Shown piece after piece: positions 1 through 8,078 of a DNA stretch of 64,000 nt. Location of the stretch: the NCBI RefSeq assembly GCF_003751085.1, contig NZ_RJJY01000001.1, positions 992,001 to 1,056,000 of the forward strand, read 5' to 3'. Source of the stretch: Micromonospora sp. Llam0 (GTDB lineage: Bacteria > Actinomycetota > Actinomycetes > Mycobacteriales > Micromonosporaceae). The number at the start of each line of letters is the position of its first letter. The first letter of the stretch is position 1. The notes under the pieces were generated by a model. That model was not told the DNA's origin, ran no database searches, and saw only the letters and a list, made by a program, of their open reading frames with translations. The position numbers and the translations under genes were made by a program.

Positions 1-172
1 GCGGCACCGCTGGTGCCAACGCCATCGGTGCCTGCAACGCCGGCCAGACGAAGGCGTGCACGATCCGCAGCGGGCGCCGTCGCATCTCGGCCTCCCGGGC
101 GGCCAGCCGGGCGGCCTGCACCGCGGCCGCCGAACCGTCGACACCGACCAGTACGGGTCCCTCGGGATTCAT
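1..172 (-). CDS. Universal stress protein, N-terminal part (cut by window edge)
   Basis: Only the first 57 codons lie in the window; the gene runs off the left edge. The translation opens MNPEGPVLVGVDGSAAA, which is the first strand and nucleotide-contacting loop of the UspA fold (V-G-V-D-G-S). The ATG at 172 overlaps the TGA of the preceding nitroreductase gene as ATGA, so it is read here as the fourth, translationally coupled gene of the minus-strand operon starting at 5046. Usp proteins bind ATP or act as stress-survival factors in the cytoplasm. The domain count (single or tandem) cannot be told from this fragment. Confidence 0.85.
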   Translation of the reverse strand, partial: MNPEGPVLVGVDGSAAAVQAARLAAREAEMRRRPLRIVHAFVWPALQAPMALAPAVP

Positions 173-1266
173 CGCCCCTCCTCGTCCGTGGCGTGGGGTT
201 TCGCGGTGTTCACCTCACTGGTGTCCACCAGTTGCGCCGCCGGCATCCTCGGCGGGTGCGGCGGGCCGGCGTGGTCCGGGCTGGCGATGCCGAGCCGCAG
301 CACCAGGTACGGGTAGCCGAGCCCGGCGAGGATGTGCCGCAACGTCTGCCGGGTGGTGGCCACCTCGACCGCCCCGCTCAGCGGCACCACCGAAATGCCC
401 AGCTCGGTCGCGGTCAGCCAGGCCGACGAGAGCGCCTCGCCGGCGGCCAGCCAGGACGCCGGCTCGTCGTCGTCACCGAAGAGCAGGGCGTAGACGGCGG
501 CCCGGTCGTGCCCGCCGCCGACCGGCAGGGTGCCGGCCCGGCCGAAATCGCGTCCGGGCACCGTGGTCTGCGCGGCGCGTTCCGGCAGGACCTCGTCGGG
601 CAGTCCGGTGCCGGGCGGGGTGCCCAGCCCGGTCCAGTAGTCGAGTTCGCCGCGGATCTGCGGGTCCTCCGACTCGGCTTCCTCCGCCCGGCTGGCCGCG
701 GCGGCGAGCAGCATCACCTGGTCGGAGGAGAGGATCTGCAGCCGGACCCCGGCCCCGGCCGCGGCGGTGATCGCGGTGACCGCCGCGACCGGCAGCGGCT
801 CGTCGCTGACCGGCCGGCGGTCGGTGTGCCGCACCTGCATCGCCTGGAACATCCGGACGGTGTCGGGCTGGACCGCGATCCGTTCGGTAGGTCGCAGCAC
901 CGCCAGCAGATCATCCTCGGCCGGGTCCGGCAACCGCTGCACCTGGGCCGTCCAGCCCTGGGCGGCGAGCGCGATCCTCGCGTGGTGCAGCGCGGCACCG
1001 CAGCTGAGGATCAGCAACCGGCGGTCCGGATCGGTGGCCGGCAACTGCCGCTCCCGGGCGGCGCGCAGCTCCAGACTGTCCGGCCGGACCCGCCAGTGCC
1101 ACGGCTGGGTGTTGTGCACCGACGGCGCGTAGCCGGCGGCCGCGGCGGCCTCGGCCAGCACGGCGGCCAACGGCCGGTCGGCGGTCGCGGCGTCGACGCC
1201 GGCCGCCGCCGTGTCGACGGTGGTCCCGGTCCCGTTGCCGGTCCCGTTGGTGGTCGCCTCGTCCAT
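169..1266 (-). CDS. Acg-type nitroreductase-family FMN-binding oxidoreductase
   Basis: The product is 365 residues. After a Thr/Gly/Ala-rich N-terminal tail, the motif APSVHNTQPW near residue 48 is the hallmark of the Acg-like nitroreductase family (mycobacterial Rv2032, Rv3127 and Rv3131, all DosR-regulated). Further family landmarks are RHTDRRP mid-protein and a C-terminal GYPYLVLRLG. Family members are cytoplasmic, have a nitroreductase fold, and in some cases are thought to store FMN rather than reduce nitro compounds. The gene starts 14 bp after the ATPase stop codon and ends inside the start codon of the Usp gene, so it is the third gene of a tightly packed operon. A second Acg-like protein is encoded at 4024-5046. 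The physiological substrate cannot be inferred. Confidence 0.85.
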   Translation of the reverse strand: MDEATTNGTGNGTGTTVDTAAAGVDAATADRPLAAVLAEAAAAAGYAPSVHNTQPWHWRVRPDSLELRAARERQLPATDPDRRLLILSCGAALHHARIALAAQGWTAQVQRLPDPAEDDLLAVLRPTERIAVQPDTVRMFQAMQVRHTDRRPVSDEPLPVAAVTAITAAAGAGVRLQILSSDQVMLLAAAASRAEEAESEDPQIRGELDYWTGLGTPPGTGLPDEVLPERAAQTTVPGRDFGRAGTLPVGGGHDRAAVYALLFGDDDEPASWLAAGEALSSAWLTATELGISVVPLSGAVEVATTRQTLRHILAGLGYPYLVLRLGIASPDHAGPPHPPRMPAAQLVDTSEVNTAKPHATDEEGR

Positions 1267-1280
1267 CTGCTGCCTCCTGG

Positions 1281-4034
1281 TCAGGTCTGCTCCGCCGCCG
1301 GCTCGTGGCCGACGGGGCGCGGGGAATCCGGACCCGAACCACGTCCGTTCCCGCTCCGGGACAGATGTAACACCAGTGCGGGCAGCGCCGCGACAGCGGC
1401 ACAGGCCGCCAACTCGGTCAGGGCCAGCGGCTCGGTGCCCAGCAGCGTCCGCAGCGGGCCGTGGTAGACCCCGGCGAGCTGCAGCAGACCCGCCCCGGCC
1501 ACCGCGAAGACCAGCGCCGGGTTCGCCATCCGCCGCCGCGCGCCGGCCGCCGCCGTACCCCGTTGCGGGCCTTCCGCCGCCGTACCCCGGCGGGCCCGGA
1601 CCGCGAGCGCGACGCCCAACTGGGCCAGCCCGAGGGTGACGAAGACCATCGTCTGCCAGGGTCGGCCCGCGTGGTACGCGGCGACACCGGCCGCCAGGGT
1701 GACCGCTGTGATCAACGCGCCGGTGGTGAGCACCCCGGCGAGCAGGCCGGCGCCGAGCACCGACTCGGTGGGCGGTCGGGGCGGCCGGCGCAGCACGTCC
1801 GGTTCGGCCGGTTCGGCGCCCAGCGCCACGCCGGGCACGCCATGGGTGAGCAGGTTGATCCAGAGGATCTGACCGGGCAGCAACGGCAGCGCCAGCCCGA
1901 ACAGCGGGCCGAGCAGCATCACCGCGAGCTCGGCCGCCCCGCCGGCCAGCGCGTACCGCAGGAACCGCCGGACGTTGTCGTAGATCCGCCGCCCTTCACC
2001 GACGGCGGCCGCCACCGTACCGAGGTTGTCGTCGACCAGGACCAGGTCGGCCGCTTGGCGGGCGACGTCGGTGCCGCCGCCCATCGCCACCCCGACGTCG
2101 GCCCGGCGCAGCGCCGGGCCGTCGTTGACCCCGTCCCCGGTCATCGCCACCACGTGTCCCTGGGCCTGCAGCGCGGCGACCACGTCGAGCTTCTGCTCCG
2201 GCTGGATGCGGGCGAACACCCGCGCCTGCTCCGGGGCGGCCGGTTCGGTGGCGACCGGGTCACCGGCGGACCAGATCCCCAACCGGCCGCCGACGGCGGC
2301 GGCGGTGCCCGGATGGTCTCCGGTGACCAGCAGCAGCCGGATCCCGGCGGCGGCGAAGGTCCGGGCGGCGTCGGGGGCGTCGGCCCGTACCGGGTCACCG
2401 ATTCCGAGCAGCCCCAGCGGCCGCAACCCGGTGGGACGGGCCAGGTCGGGCAAGTCCGGTTCGACCGCCGCCGCGACCGCCAGGGTCCGCAGCCCGGCGT
2501 CGGCGAGTCGACGGGCCTGGTCGAGCAGTACGGTGAGCTGCCCCGGATCGGCGGCGGTGACCTCAGGGGTCAGCACCGTCTCCGGAGCGCCCTTGCAGAC
2601 GACCAGGTACCGGCCGTCACAGGTGCGGTGGGCGGTGGTCATCCGCCGGTGTGTCTGGTCGAACGGGTGCTCGGCGACCCGCGGCCAGGCCAGGCGGATC
2701 TCGTCGGCGTCAAGACCGGTCCGGCCGGCGAAGGCGACCAACGCGGCCTCCAACGGATCTCCGACCGCCCGCCAGTGCGCCGTCCGGCCGCTGTCTGTCC
2801 GGCTGCGGTCCGACCCGCCGCCGTGCTGTGGGCTGTGGTCCGCTGCGTCGTCGTCCGGGTCCGGCGCGGTCAGCTCCGCGTCGTTGCAGAGCAGCCCGGC
2901 CCGGGCCAGCCCTCGAAGGTCGTCCGGGGCGACGCCGACCGGTACGCCGGCCGTGCCGTCGGCGCTGCGGCGGACGATCCGCCCGGTCGGCCGGTAGCCA
3001 ACTCCGTCCACGGTGTACTCGGCGACCGGGGTGACCACCCGCTGCACGGCCATCCGCCCCTCGGTGACGGTGCCGGTCTTGTCGGCGGCGACGACGGTCA
3101 CCGAGCCGAGCGCCTCGACCGCCGGCAGCCGTCGCGGCACTGCGCGGGCCCGGGCCATCCGGTGCGCGCCGAGCGCCAGAGCGAGGGTGACGACCGCCGG
3201 CAACGACTCCGGCACCGCCGCGACGACCAGGCTCACCGCGGTCACCGCCAGGTCGGCGACTGGCCGCCCGCCGCCCAGGCCGATCAGGAACACCAGGCCG
3301 GACAACAGCACGGCGGTGGCCCCGAGTACCCGGCTCAGCCGGTTCAGCCGCAGCTGCAGCGGCGTCGGCCCGGGGTGGGTGCGCCGCATCAACGTCGCGA
3401 TCCGCCCCAACGCGCTGTCGGCGCCGGTCCGGGTGACGATGCCGGTCGCCCGGCCGGCGACGACGACGGTGCCGGCGTGGGCCGGGTCACCGTCGTCGTG
3501 CCGCACCGGCACCGACTCACCGGTCAGTGTCGACTCGTCGCAGCGCAGCCGGGTCGCGGTGGTGAGGAGCAGGTCGGCGGGGACGATGTCGCCTGCGGTG
3601 ATCTTGACCAGGTCGCCCGGGACCAGTTCGGCCGCCGGCACGACCCGGTCGGCTCCGTCGCGCCGCACCCGGGCCACCGGTGCCGCCAGCCGGTCCAACG
3701 CGGCGATCGCCCGGTCCGCCCGGACCTCCTGCACCACGCCGATACCGGTGTTCACCACCACGACGAGCAGGATCACCACCGTGTTCGGGTAGTCGGCGAG
3801 TGCCGTGGTGACCACCCCGGCGGCGAGCAGCAGCACGACCAGCGGGTCGCTCAGTTGACGGACCACCCGGCGGACCAGCCCGGTGCGGTCCGGCCCGCCC
3901 GGCACGACGTTCGGTCCGTACCCGGTGGCCCGCCGGGCGACCTCGGCGGCGTCGAGCCCACCCGGATCGCCCGTGGGTGTTGGATCGACGGCGGCTACGC
4001 CCGGATCGACGATCGGTCGCGTGTCAACTGGCAC
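1281..4034 (-). CDS. P-type cation-transporting ATPase (CtpF/Ca2+-type P2)
   Basis: This is a membrane ion pump of 917 residues when started at the GTG at 4034, which overlaps the end of the upstream nitroreductase by 11 bp and follows a G-rich ribosome-binding site. The open frame extends 51 codons further upstream into that gene, but those residues do not look like an ATPase N-terminus. Visible landmarks are the actuator loop LTGESVP (about 169-175), an ion-site helix with VPESLP (about 274-279), the phosphorylation motif DKTGT (318-322) and the hinge motif GDGVND in the C-terminal half. Several hydrophobic helices follow. The organisation fits P2-type (Ca2+/Na+-like) pumps such as mycobacterial CtpF, itself in the DosR regulon. 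The transported ion is not determined by the sequence. Confidence 0.9.
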   Translation of the reverse strand: MPVDTRPIVDPGVAAVDPTPTGDPGGLDAAEVARRATGYGPNVVPGGPDRTGLVRRVVRQLSDPLVVLLLAAGVVTTALADYPNTVVILLVVVVNTGIGVVQEVRADRAIAALDRLAAPVARVRRDGADRVVPAAELVPGDLVKITAGDIVPADLLLTTATRLRCDESTLTGESVPVRHDDGDPAHAGTVVVAGRATGIVTRTGADSALGRIATLMRRTHPGPTPLQLRLNRLSRVLGATAVLLSGLVFLIGLGGGRPVADLAVTAVSLVVAAVPESLPAVVTLALALGAHRMARARAVPRRLPAVEALGSVTVVAADKTGTVTEGRMAVQRVVTPVAEYTVDGVGYRPTGRIVRRSADGTAGVPVGVAPDDLRGLARAGLLCNDAELTAPDPDDDAADHSPQHGGGSDRSRTDSGRTAHWRAVGDPLEAALVAFAGRTGLDADEIRLAWPRVAEHPFDQTHRRMTTAHRTCDGRYLVVCKGAPETVLTPEVTAADPGQLTVLLDQARRLADAGLRTLAVAAAVEPDLPDLARPTGLRPLGLLGIGDPVRADAPDAARTFAAAGIRLLLVTGDHPGTAAAVGGRLGIWSAGDPVATEPAAPEQARVFARIQPEQKLDVVAALQAQGHVVAMTGDGVNDGPALRRADVGVAMGGGTDVARQAADLVLVDDNLGTVAAAVGEGRRIYDNVRRFLRYALAGGAAELAVMLLGPLFGLALPLLPGQILWINLLTHGVPGVALGAEPAEPDVLRRPPRPPTESVLGAGLLAGVLTTGALITAVTLAAGVAAYHAGRPWQTMVFVTLGLAQLGVALAVRARRGTAAEGPQRGTAAAGARRRMANPALVFAVAGAGLLQLAGVYHGPLRTLLGTEPLALTELAACAAVAALPALVLHLSRSGNGRGSGPDSPRPVGHEPAAEQT

Positions 4035-5046
4035 CGGCCACCCCCACCGTGTCGACCGCCCGGGTCGGCGCGGGTTCGAGCAACTCGGCGAGCGGCCGGC
4101 GGGGCACCGGTGGACTGAGCGGTCCGTAGCCGATCCGGATGATCGCCTGCGCCCGCCGTCCGTCCTGCTGCCGGCCGAGCAGGTCACGCAGTTCGGGAAA
4201 CTCCAGCGGCTGGGTCAGCAGCGTGGTGGCCAGGCCGCGTACCGTCGCGGTGAGCAGCACCCGCTGCAGCGCCTGCCCGGCCCGCAGCCAGTCCCGCGGA
4301 CTGTCGCCGACGGTGTACAGCACGGCGAGGACCGGGTCCTCCTCGAACGCGGCGACCCGCCGTCGCGGGGCCGGCCAGACCAGTCCGAAGTCGCGTACCG
4401 GCACGGTGCGGGGGACCGGCCAGGGTCCGAAGGCCTGCGGCGGTACGCCGTCGAGCCGGCCCGGTCGGTCCCGGGTCCACCGTTCCAGCTCCGCCCAGTA
4501 CGCCGGGTCGACCCGGCGGCGGTCCTCGGCGGTGCCGATCAGCGCGAGCACCGACGAGCGCATCATCGGGTCGACGACGGCCAGCCGGCCGTGCTCGGTC
4601 CGGGCGGCGGCGGCGAGTTCGTCGAGCACCTCACCGGGCACCGCCAGGTCGGCGAACGGGCGTCGGTTGGTGCGCCGGTGCGCGACGGCCCGGGCGAGCA
4701 GCCGTACCGTCTCGTCCGTCTCGGTCGGCGGTCCGACCGCGATCCGGGCCAGCAGATCCGGATCGTCGGGCTCAGGCAGCAGCCGCATGACCGGTATCCG
4801 ACCGTGGGCCAGCATCGCCACCCGCAGGTTGAACACGGCGGCGCCGACGCTGATGGTCAACTCCCGGCCGGCCGGGTCGACCAGGTCGACCTGTCGGCGC
4901 CGGTCGGCGAGCACCTCGATGCCGGTCGGGTGCGGCCGGAACCGCCACGGCTGGCTGTTGTGCACCGACGGTGCGGCGGCTGCGGCCTCCAGGCAGGCCG
5001 TCATCAGCGGACCGGGCCGCCCGTTCCTGATCCATCCGGCGTTCAT
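4024..5046 (-). CDS. Acg-type nitroreductase-family protein, first gene of the stress operon
   Basis: The product is 340 residues starting at the ATG at 5046, preceded by AAGGGG. The open frame continues 113 codons upstream, but that extension lies opposite the divergent gene and has no family features. The motif AAPSVHNSQPW near residue 35 and HRRTNRRPF mid-protein match the Acg-like nitroreductase family, as in the paralogue at 169-1266; overall similarity between the two is moderate. It is the promoter-proximal gene of the run nitroreductase, P-type ATPase, nitroreductase, Usp. The upstream 200 bp is shared with the divergent cNMP-domain gene. A role in FMN storage or redox balance during oxygen limitation is inferred from mycobacterial relatives. 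Confidence 0.85.
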   Translation of the reverse strand: MNAGWIRNGRPGPLMTACLEAAAAAPSVHNSQPWRFRPHPTGIEVLADRRRQVDLVDPAGRELTISVGAAVFNLRVAMLAHGRIPVMRLLPEPDDPDLLARIAVGPPTETDETVRLLARAVAHRRTNRRPFADLAVPGEVLDELAAAARTEHGRLAVVDPMMRSSVLALIGTAEDRRRVDPAYWAELERWTRDRPGRLDGVPPQAFGPWPVPRTVPVRDFGLVWPAPRRRVAAFEEDPVLAVLYTVGDSPRDWLRAGQALQRVLLTATVRGLATTLLTQPLEFPELRDLLGRQQDGRRAQAIIRIGYGPLSPPVPRRPLAELLEPAPTRAVDTVGVAGAS

Positions 5047-5248
5047 CGCCGCCCACCACCCCTTCTGCACGTCGCGCCTCACTCGGTTCCACTCTCGTCC
5101 GGATCGGTCCCTCGGGGCAGGGGCGTTGCGCCGCTTGCCGACGGGCACTGCGTCCCACCCGGGCGGGACCTCCGACCCTGTCGCCCACGGCCGGCCGTCG
5201 GCTGCGATGGATGTCCGTGGTACGTGTCCGTGAGCGGACGGAGAAGCG
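5047..5248. promoter_or_regulatory. Divergent control region with GGGACC-type half-sites
   Basis: This 202-bp gap separates the minus-strand nitroreductase operon from the plus-strand cNMP-domain gene and must hold both promoters. It contains GGGACCTCCGACCC at 5165-5178, an imperfect inverted repeat, and GGATCGGTCCC at 5101-5111. Both resemble the GGGAC/GTCCC half-sites of DosR/DevR boxes, and the operon content is DosR-like. No clear -10 or -35 was identified. The assignment is tentative. Confidence 0.3.
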
Positions 5249-5782
5249 ATGATCCGGACCATCGATCTGCTCGACGCCCACCCGTTCCTGGCCGGGCTGC
5301 CCCGGCCCTGGCTGGAGCGGCTGTCGTACCAGGCCCGCCCCGGGGTCCGGCACAGCGGGCAGCGGATCTTCCAGCAGGGGCGCACGGCGGACCGGTTCTG
5401 GCTGCTGCGGACCGGTCAGGTGGCGCTGAACTTCCAGGTGCCGGGCCGTGGCGAGATCGACATCGAGACGGTCGCGGCCGGCAGCGTGCTGGGCTGGTCG
5501 TGGTTGTTCCCACCGTACCGCTGGGAGTTCGGGGCGGTTGCGGTGGACCAGACCCTGACGATCGAGTTCGACGCGGCAGGCATCCGCCGGCTGATCAGCC
5601 AGGACGACGCCCTGGGCCGGGAGTTGACCACCCGCTTCATGCGGGTGGTGGTCGACCGGCTGCACGCCGCCCGGACCCGGCTCACCGAGTTGTACGCCTA
5701 CCCGCCGGCCACCGAGGTGGATCCGCCCCGGCCGGCCGGCGGCCGGCCCGGTAGTGGCGGGCAACGGCCATCGGCGAAGTGA
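5249..5782 (+). CDS. Cyclic nucleotide-binding domain protein without a DNA-binding domain
   Basis: The product is 177 residues, with an ATG preceded by GGAG. Residues about 5-140 read as a Crp/Fnr-type cyclic nucleotide-binding β-barrel (HPFLAGLPRPWLERL, then DRFWLLRTGQVAL, and GSVLGWSWLFPPYRW in the phosphate-binding-cassette region). The helix near residue 135 is followed by a short Pro/Gly-rich tail where a winged helix-turn-helix would normally be, so it is shorter than the roughly 220-250 residues of true Crp/Fnr regulators. It is transcribed divergently from the nitroreductase/ATPase operon. A sensor or partner-binding role seems more likely than direct DNA binding. The ligand is unknown. 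Confidence 0.75.
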   Translation: MIRTIDLLDAHPFLAGLPRPWLERLSYQARPGVRHSGQRIFQQGRTADRFWLLRTGQVALNFQVPGRGEIDIETVAAGSVLGWSWLFPPYRWEFGAVAVDQTLTIEFDAAGIRRLISQDDALGRELTTRFMRVVVDRLHAARTRLTELYAYPPATEVDPPRPAGGRPGSGGQRPSAK

Positions 5783-5991
5783 CCGGTCGGTAATCGGACC
5801 CGGTGTGCGAGCACCTGCGGCGGGGTGGTCGTTGGAAGCGTGTCCGCCTAGCCGGAGCTCAGGGCGCGGTACAGCATGAGGCGTTGTCTCGGCAGGCATC
5901 GATTCAGCTGATGGGGTGACGGGCCGGGCTCCCGGACGTCCCCGCTGCGTGCTGCGTCTCGGCTGGCCGCCACCACGTCGAGAGGAGACAG

Positions 5992-7305
5992 ATGAGCATC
6001 GAGTACGCCGCCCGGCAACTGCCCGTGGTCGTGATCGGCGCCGGCCCGGTCGGACTGGCCGCCGCCGCCCACCTCGCCGGGCGCCGGGTCCCGTCGCTGC
6101 TGCTGGAAGCGGGTACCGCCGCCGGTACCGCGATCCGCAACTGGCAGCACGTACGGCTGTTCAGCAGCTGGCGGGACAACATCGACCCGGTTGCCGGCCG
6201 ACTGCTCGACGCCGCCGGCTGGTCGGTGCCCGAACCCGGGCACCACCCGACCGGGGCCGAACTGATCGAGGAGTACCTGCTGCCGCTGGCGAAGCTGCCG
6301 GTGCTGGCCGACCGGATCCGCTACGGCACCCGGGTCACCGGGATCACCCGGCTCGGCATCGACCGGCTGCGTGGCCCAGGACGCGTCGGCGCGCCGTTCG
6401 TGGCCCGTCTGGCCGACGGCACCGAACAGCTCGCCCGCGCCGTCGTCGACGCGTCGGGGACCTGGGACACCCCCAACCATCTGGGTGGCGAGGGCCTGCC
6501 GGCGATCGGCGAACCGGCCGCCGCCGCGCATCTCGACTTCGCCTTGCCCGATGTGCTCGGCGTCGACCGGCCGGCACACGCCGGCCGGCACACCGTGGTG
6601 GTCGGCGCCGGACACTCGGCCGCCACCACCCTGCTCGACCTGATCGAGCTGGCCGACCAGCGGCCCGGCACCCGGATCACCTGGGCCGTCCGCCGGGTGA
6701 GCGTCGATCCGGTCTTCGCCCCGGGCGCCGCCGACGCGTTGCCGGCACGTGGCGCGATCGGCACCCGGCTGCGCCAGCTGGTCGACGCCGGTCGGATCAC
6801 CCTGGAGGCCGGGTTCGTCACCCACCGGGTGGAGCAGCTGTCTGACCTCGGCCCGGTTCGGCTGTCCAGCCGCGACGGACGGATGATCGTCGCCGACCGG
6901 GTGGTCGTCGCCACCGGCTTCCGCGCCGACCACCGGGTCGCCGCCGAGCTCCGTCTCGACCTGGACCCGGTGCTCGGCACCAGCCGTGGCCTGGCCGCCC
7001 TGCTCGACCCTGGGCCGGCCCGCGGGTGGTCGGCACCAGCACCCGGAGTCGACGGGCTGCGCCATCCCGAGCCCGGCTACTTCGTCGTCGGCATCAAGAG
7101 CTACGGCCGGGCGTCGGCTTTCCTGATGGCCACCGGCTACCGCCAGGTCCGGCAGATCGCTGCCGAACTGGCCGGCGCGACAGCCGGCGGTGGCTGGTCC
7201 GGTGGTGGCTGGCGTGGCGTCACCCACCGGTTCCGCTGGTCACCGGCGTGGCGGGCCGACCGCCCGGTCGCCGTGGCCCACAGCGACCGGGTCGGTAGCC
7301 GGTGA
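5992..7305 (+). CDS. FAD-dependent oxidoreductase (flavin monooxygenase/thioredoxin-reductase-like)
   Basis: The product is 437 residues, ATG preceded by GAGGAGAC. It has an N-terminal FAD dinucleotide-binding motif VVVIGAGPVGLAAAAHLAG (about 11-30) and a second Rossmann motif VVVGAGHSAATTLLDL (about 200-215) for NAD(P)H. Near the C-terminus YFVVGIKSYGRASAFLMATGYRQV resembles the final FAD-contacting segment of this two-dinucleotide-fold family. Relatives include flavin-containing monooxygenases and YhiN/CzcO-like proteins. It stands alone between the stress operon and the convergent pyruvate formate-lyase genes. The substrate cannot be predicted. Confidence 0.8.
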   Translation: MSIEYAARQLPVVVIGAGPVGLAAAAHLAGRRVPSLLLEAGTAAGTAIRNWQHVRLFSSWRDNIDPVAGRLLDAAGWSVPEPGHHPTGAELIEEYLLPLAKLPVLADRIRYGTRVTGITRLGIDRLRGPGRVGAPFVARLADGTEQLARAVVDASGTWDTPNHLGGEGLPAIGEPAAAAHLDFALPDVLGVDRPAHAGRHTVVVGAGHSAATTLLDLIELADQRPGTRITWAVRRVSVDPVFAPGAADALPARGAIGTRLRQLVDAGRITLEAGFVTHRVEQLSDLGPVRLSSRDGRMIVADRVVVATGFRADHRVAAELRLDLDPVLGTSRGLAALLDPGPARGWSAPAPGVDGLRHPEPGYFVVGIKSYGRASAFLMATGYRQVRQIAAELAGATAGGGWSGGGWRGVTHRFRWSPAWRADRPVAVAHSDRVGSR

Positions 7306-7345
7306 GCCCGGCCAGAAGGTGAACCTCGTCAGGTAGGCGACCTCG

Positions 7346-8077
7346 TCAGTAGACGGTGAGCCCTCGGTCGCGGAACTGGCCCCGCACCCGGTCCAGCAGC
7401 GCGTCGTCCGGCGGTGCCGTCGCCGCCAGCGGATAGTCCAGCCCCAGCTCGGCGTACTTGTGCGCGCCGAGCCGGTGGAACGGCAGCACCTCGACCCGCT
7501 GCACGGTCGGCAGGCCGGCAGCCACGTCGGCCACCCCGGCCACGTTCGACTCGGCGTCGGTGAGCCCCGGCACCAGCACGAACCGGACCCAGATCGGGGT
7601 GCCCCGGTCGGCCAGCCGCCGGGCGAACCGCAGCGTCGGGTCGAGCCGTCCGGTGCGGGTCACCCGACGGTAGGTCAGTGGATCGGACGACTTGATGTCC
7701 AGCAGCACCAGATCGGTGGCGTCCAGCAGCGTGTCGTCGGCGCGGGCGCCGAGGAATCCGGAGGTGTCCAGCGCGGTGTGCAGGCCGGCGTCGTGGCACC
7801 GGCGCAGCACCGCGCGGACGAAGTCCGGCTGCATCAGCGGTTCGCCGCCGCTGAGCGTCACCCCGCCACCGGCGACCGAGATGAACCGCTGGTAGCGCTG
7901 TACCTGCGCGACCAGCGCGTCGTCGGTGGTCGGGGTGCCGGCGCGCCGGAACCAGGTGTCCGGGCTGTGGCAGAACTGGCAGCGCAGCGGACAGCCGGCG
8001 AGGAACGCGACGAACCGGGTACCGGGGCCGTCCACCCCGATCGACACGTCGTACGAGTGGACCGCCCCGGTGGTCAC
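7346..8077 (-). CDS. pflA: Pyruvate formate-lyase activating enzyme (radical SAM)
   Basis: The product is 243 residues. Cys29, Cys33 and Cys36 form the radical-SAM C-x3-C-x2-C signature (GCPLRCQFCHSPDTW), which binds a 4Fe-4S cluster. The motif GGGVTLSGGEPLMQPDF is characteristic of glycyl-radical activases. The enzyme uses S-adenosylmethionine to place a radical on the glycine of pyruvate formate-lyase. The GTG start lies one base after the stop codon of pflB upstream, so the two are co-transcribed and probably coupled. The cluster and radical are oxygen-sensitive, which implies micro-oxic or anaerobic use. Confidence 0.93.
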   Translation of the reverse strand: MTTGAVHSYDVSIGVDGPGTRFVAFLAGCPLRCQFCHSPDTWFRRAGTPTTDDALVAQVQRYQRFISVAGGGVTLSGGEPLMQPDFVRAVLRRCHDAGLHTALDTSGFLGARADDTLLDATDLVLLDIKSSDPLTYRRVTRTGRLDPTLRFARRLADRGTPIWVRFVLVPGLTDAESNVAGVADVAAGLPTVQRVEVLPFHRLGAHKYAELGLDYPLAATAPPDDALLDRVRGQFRDRGLTVY

Positions 8078-8078
8078 C

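Noticed and set aside
1461..4118. 885-codon open frame on the plus strand opposite the P-type ATPase
   Set aside because: Its protein is Gly/Arg/Gln/Pro-rich with no domain and mirrors the high-GC codon pattern of the ATPase gene on the other strand. Long antisense frames are expected in DNA this rich in GC.
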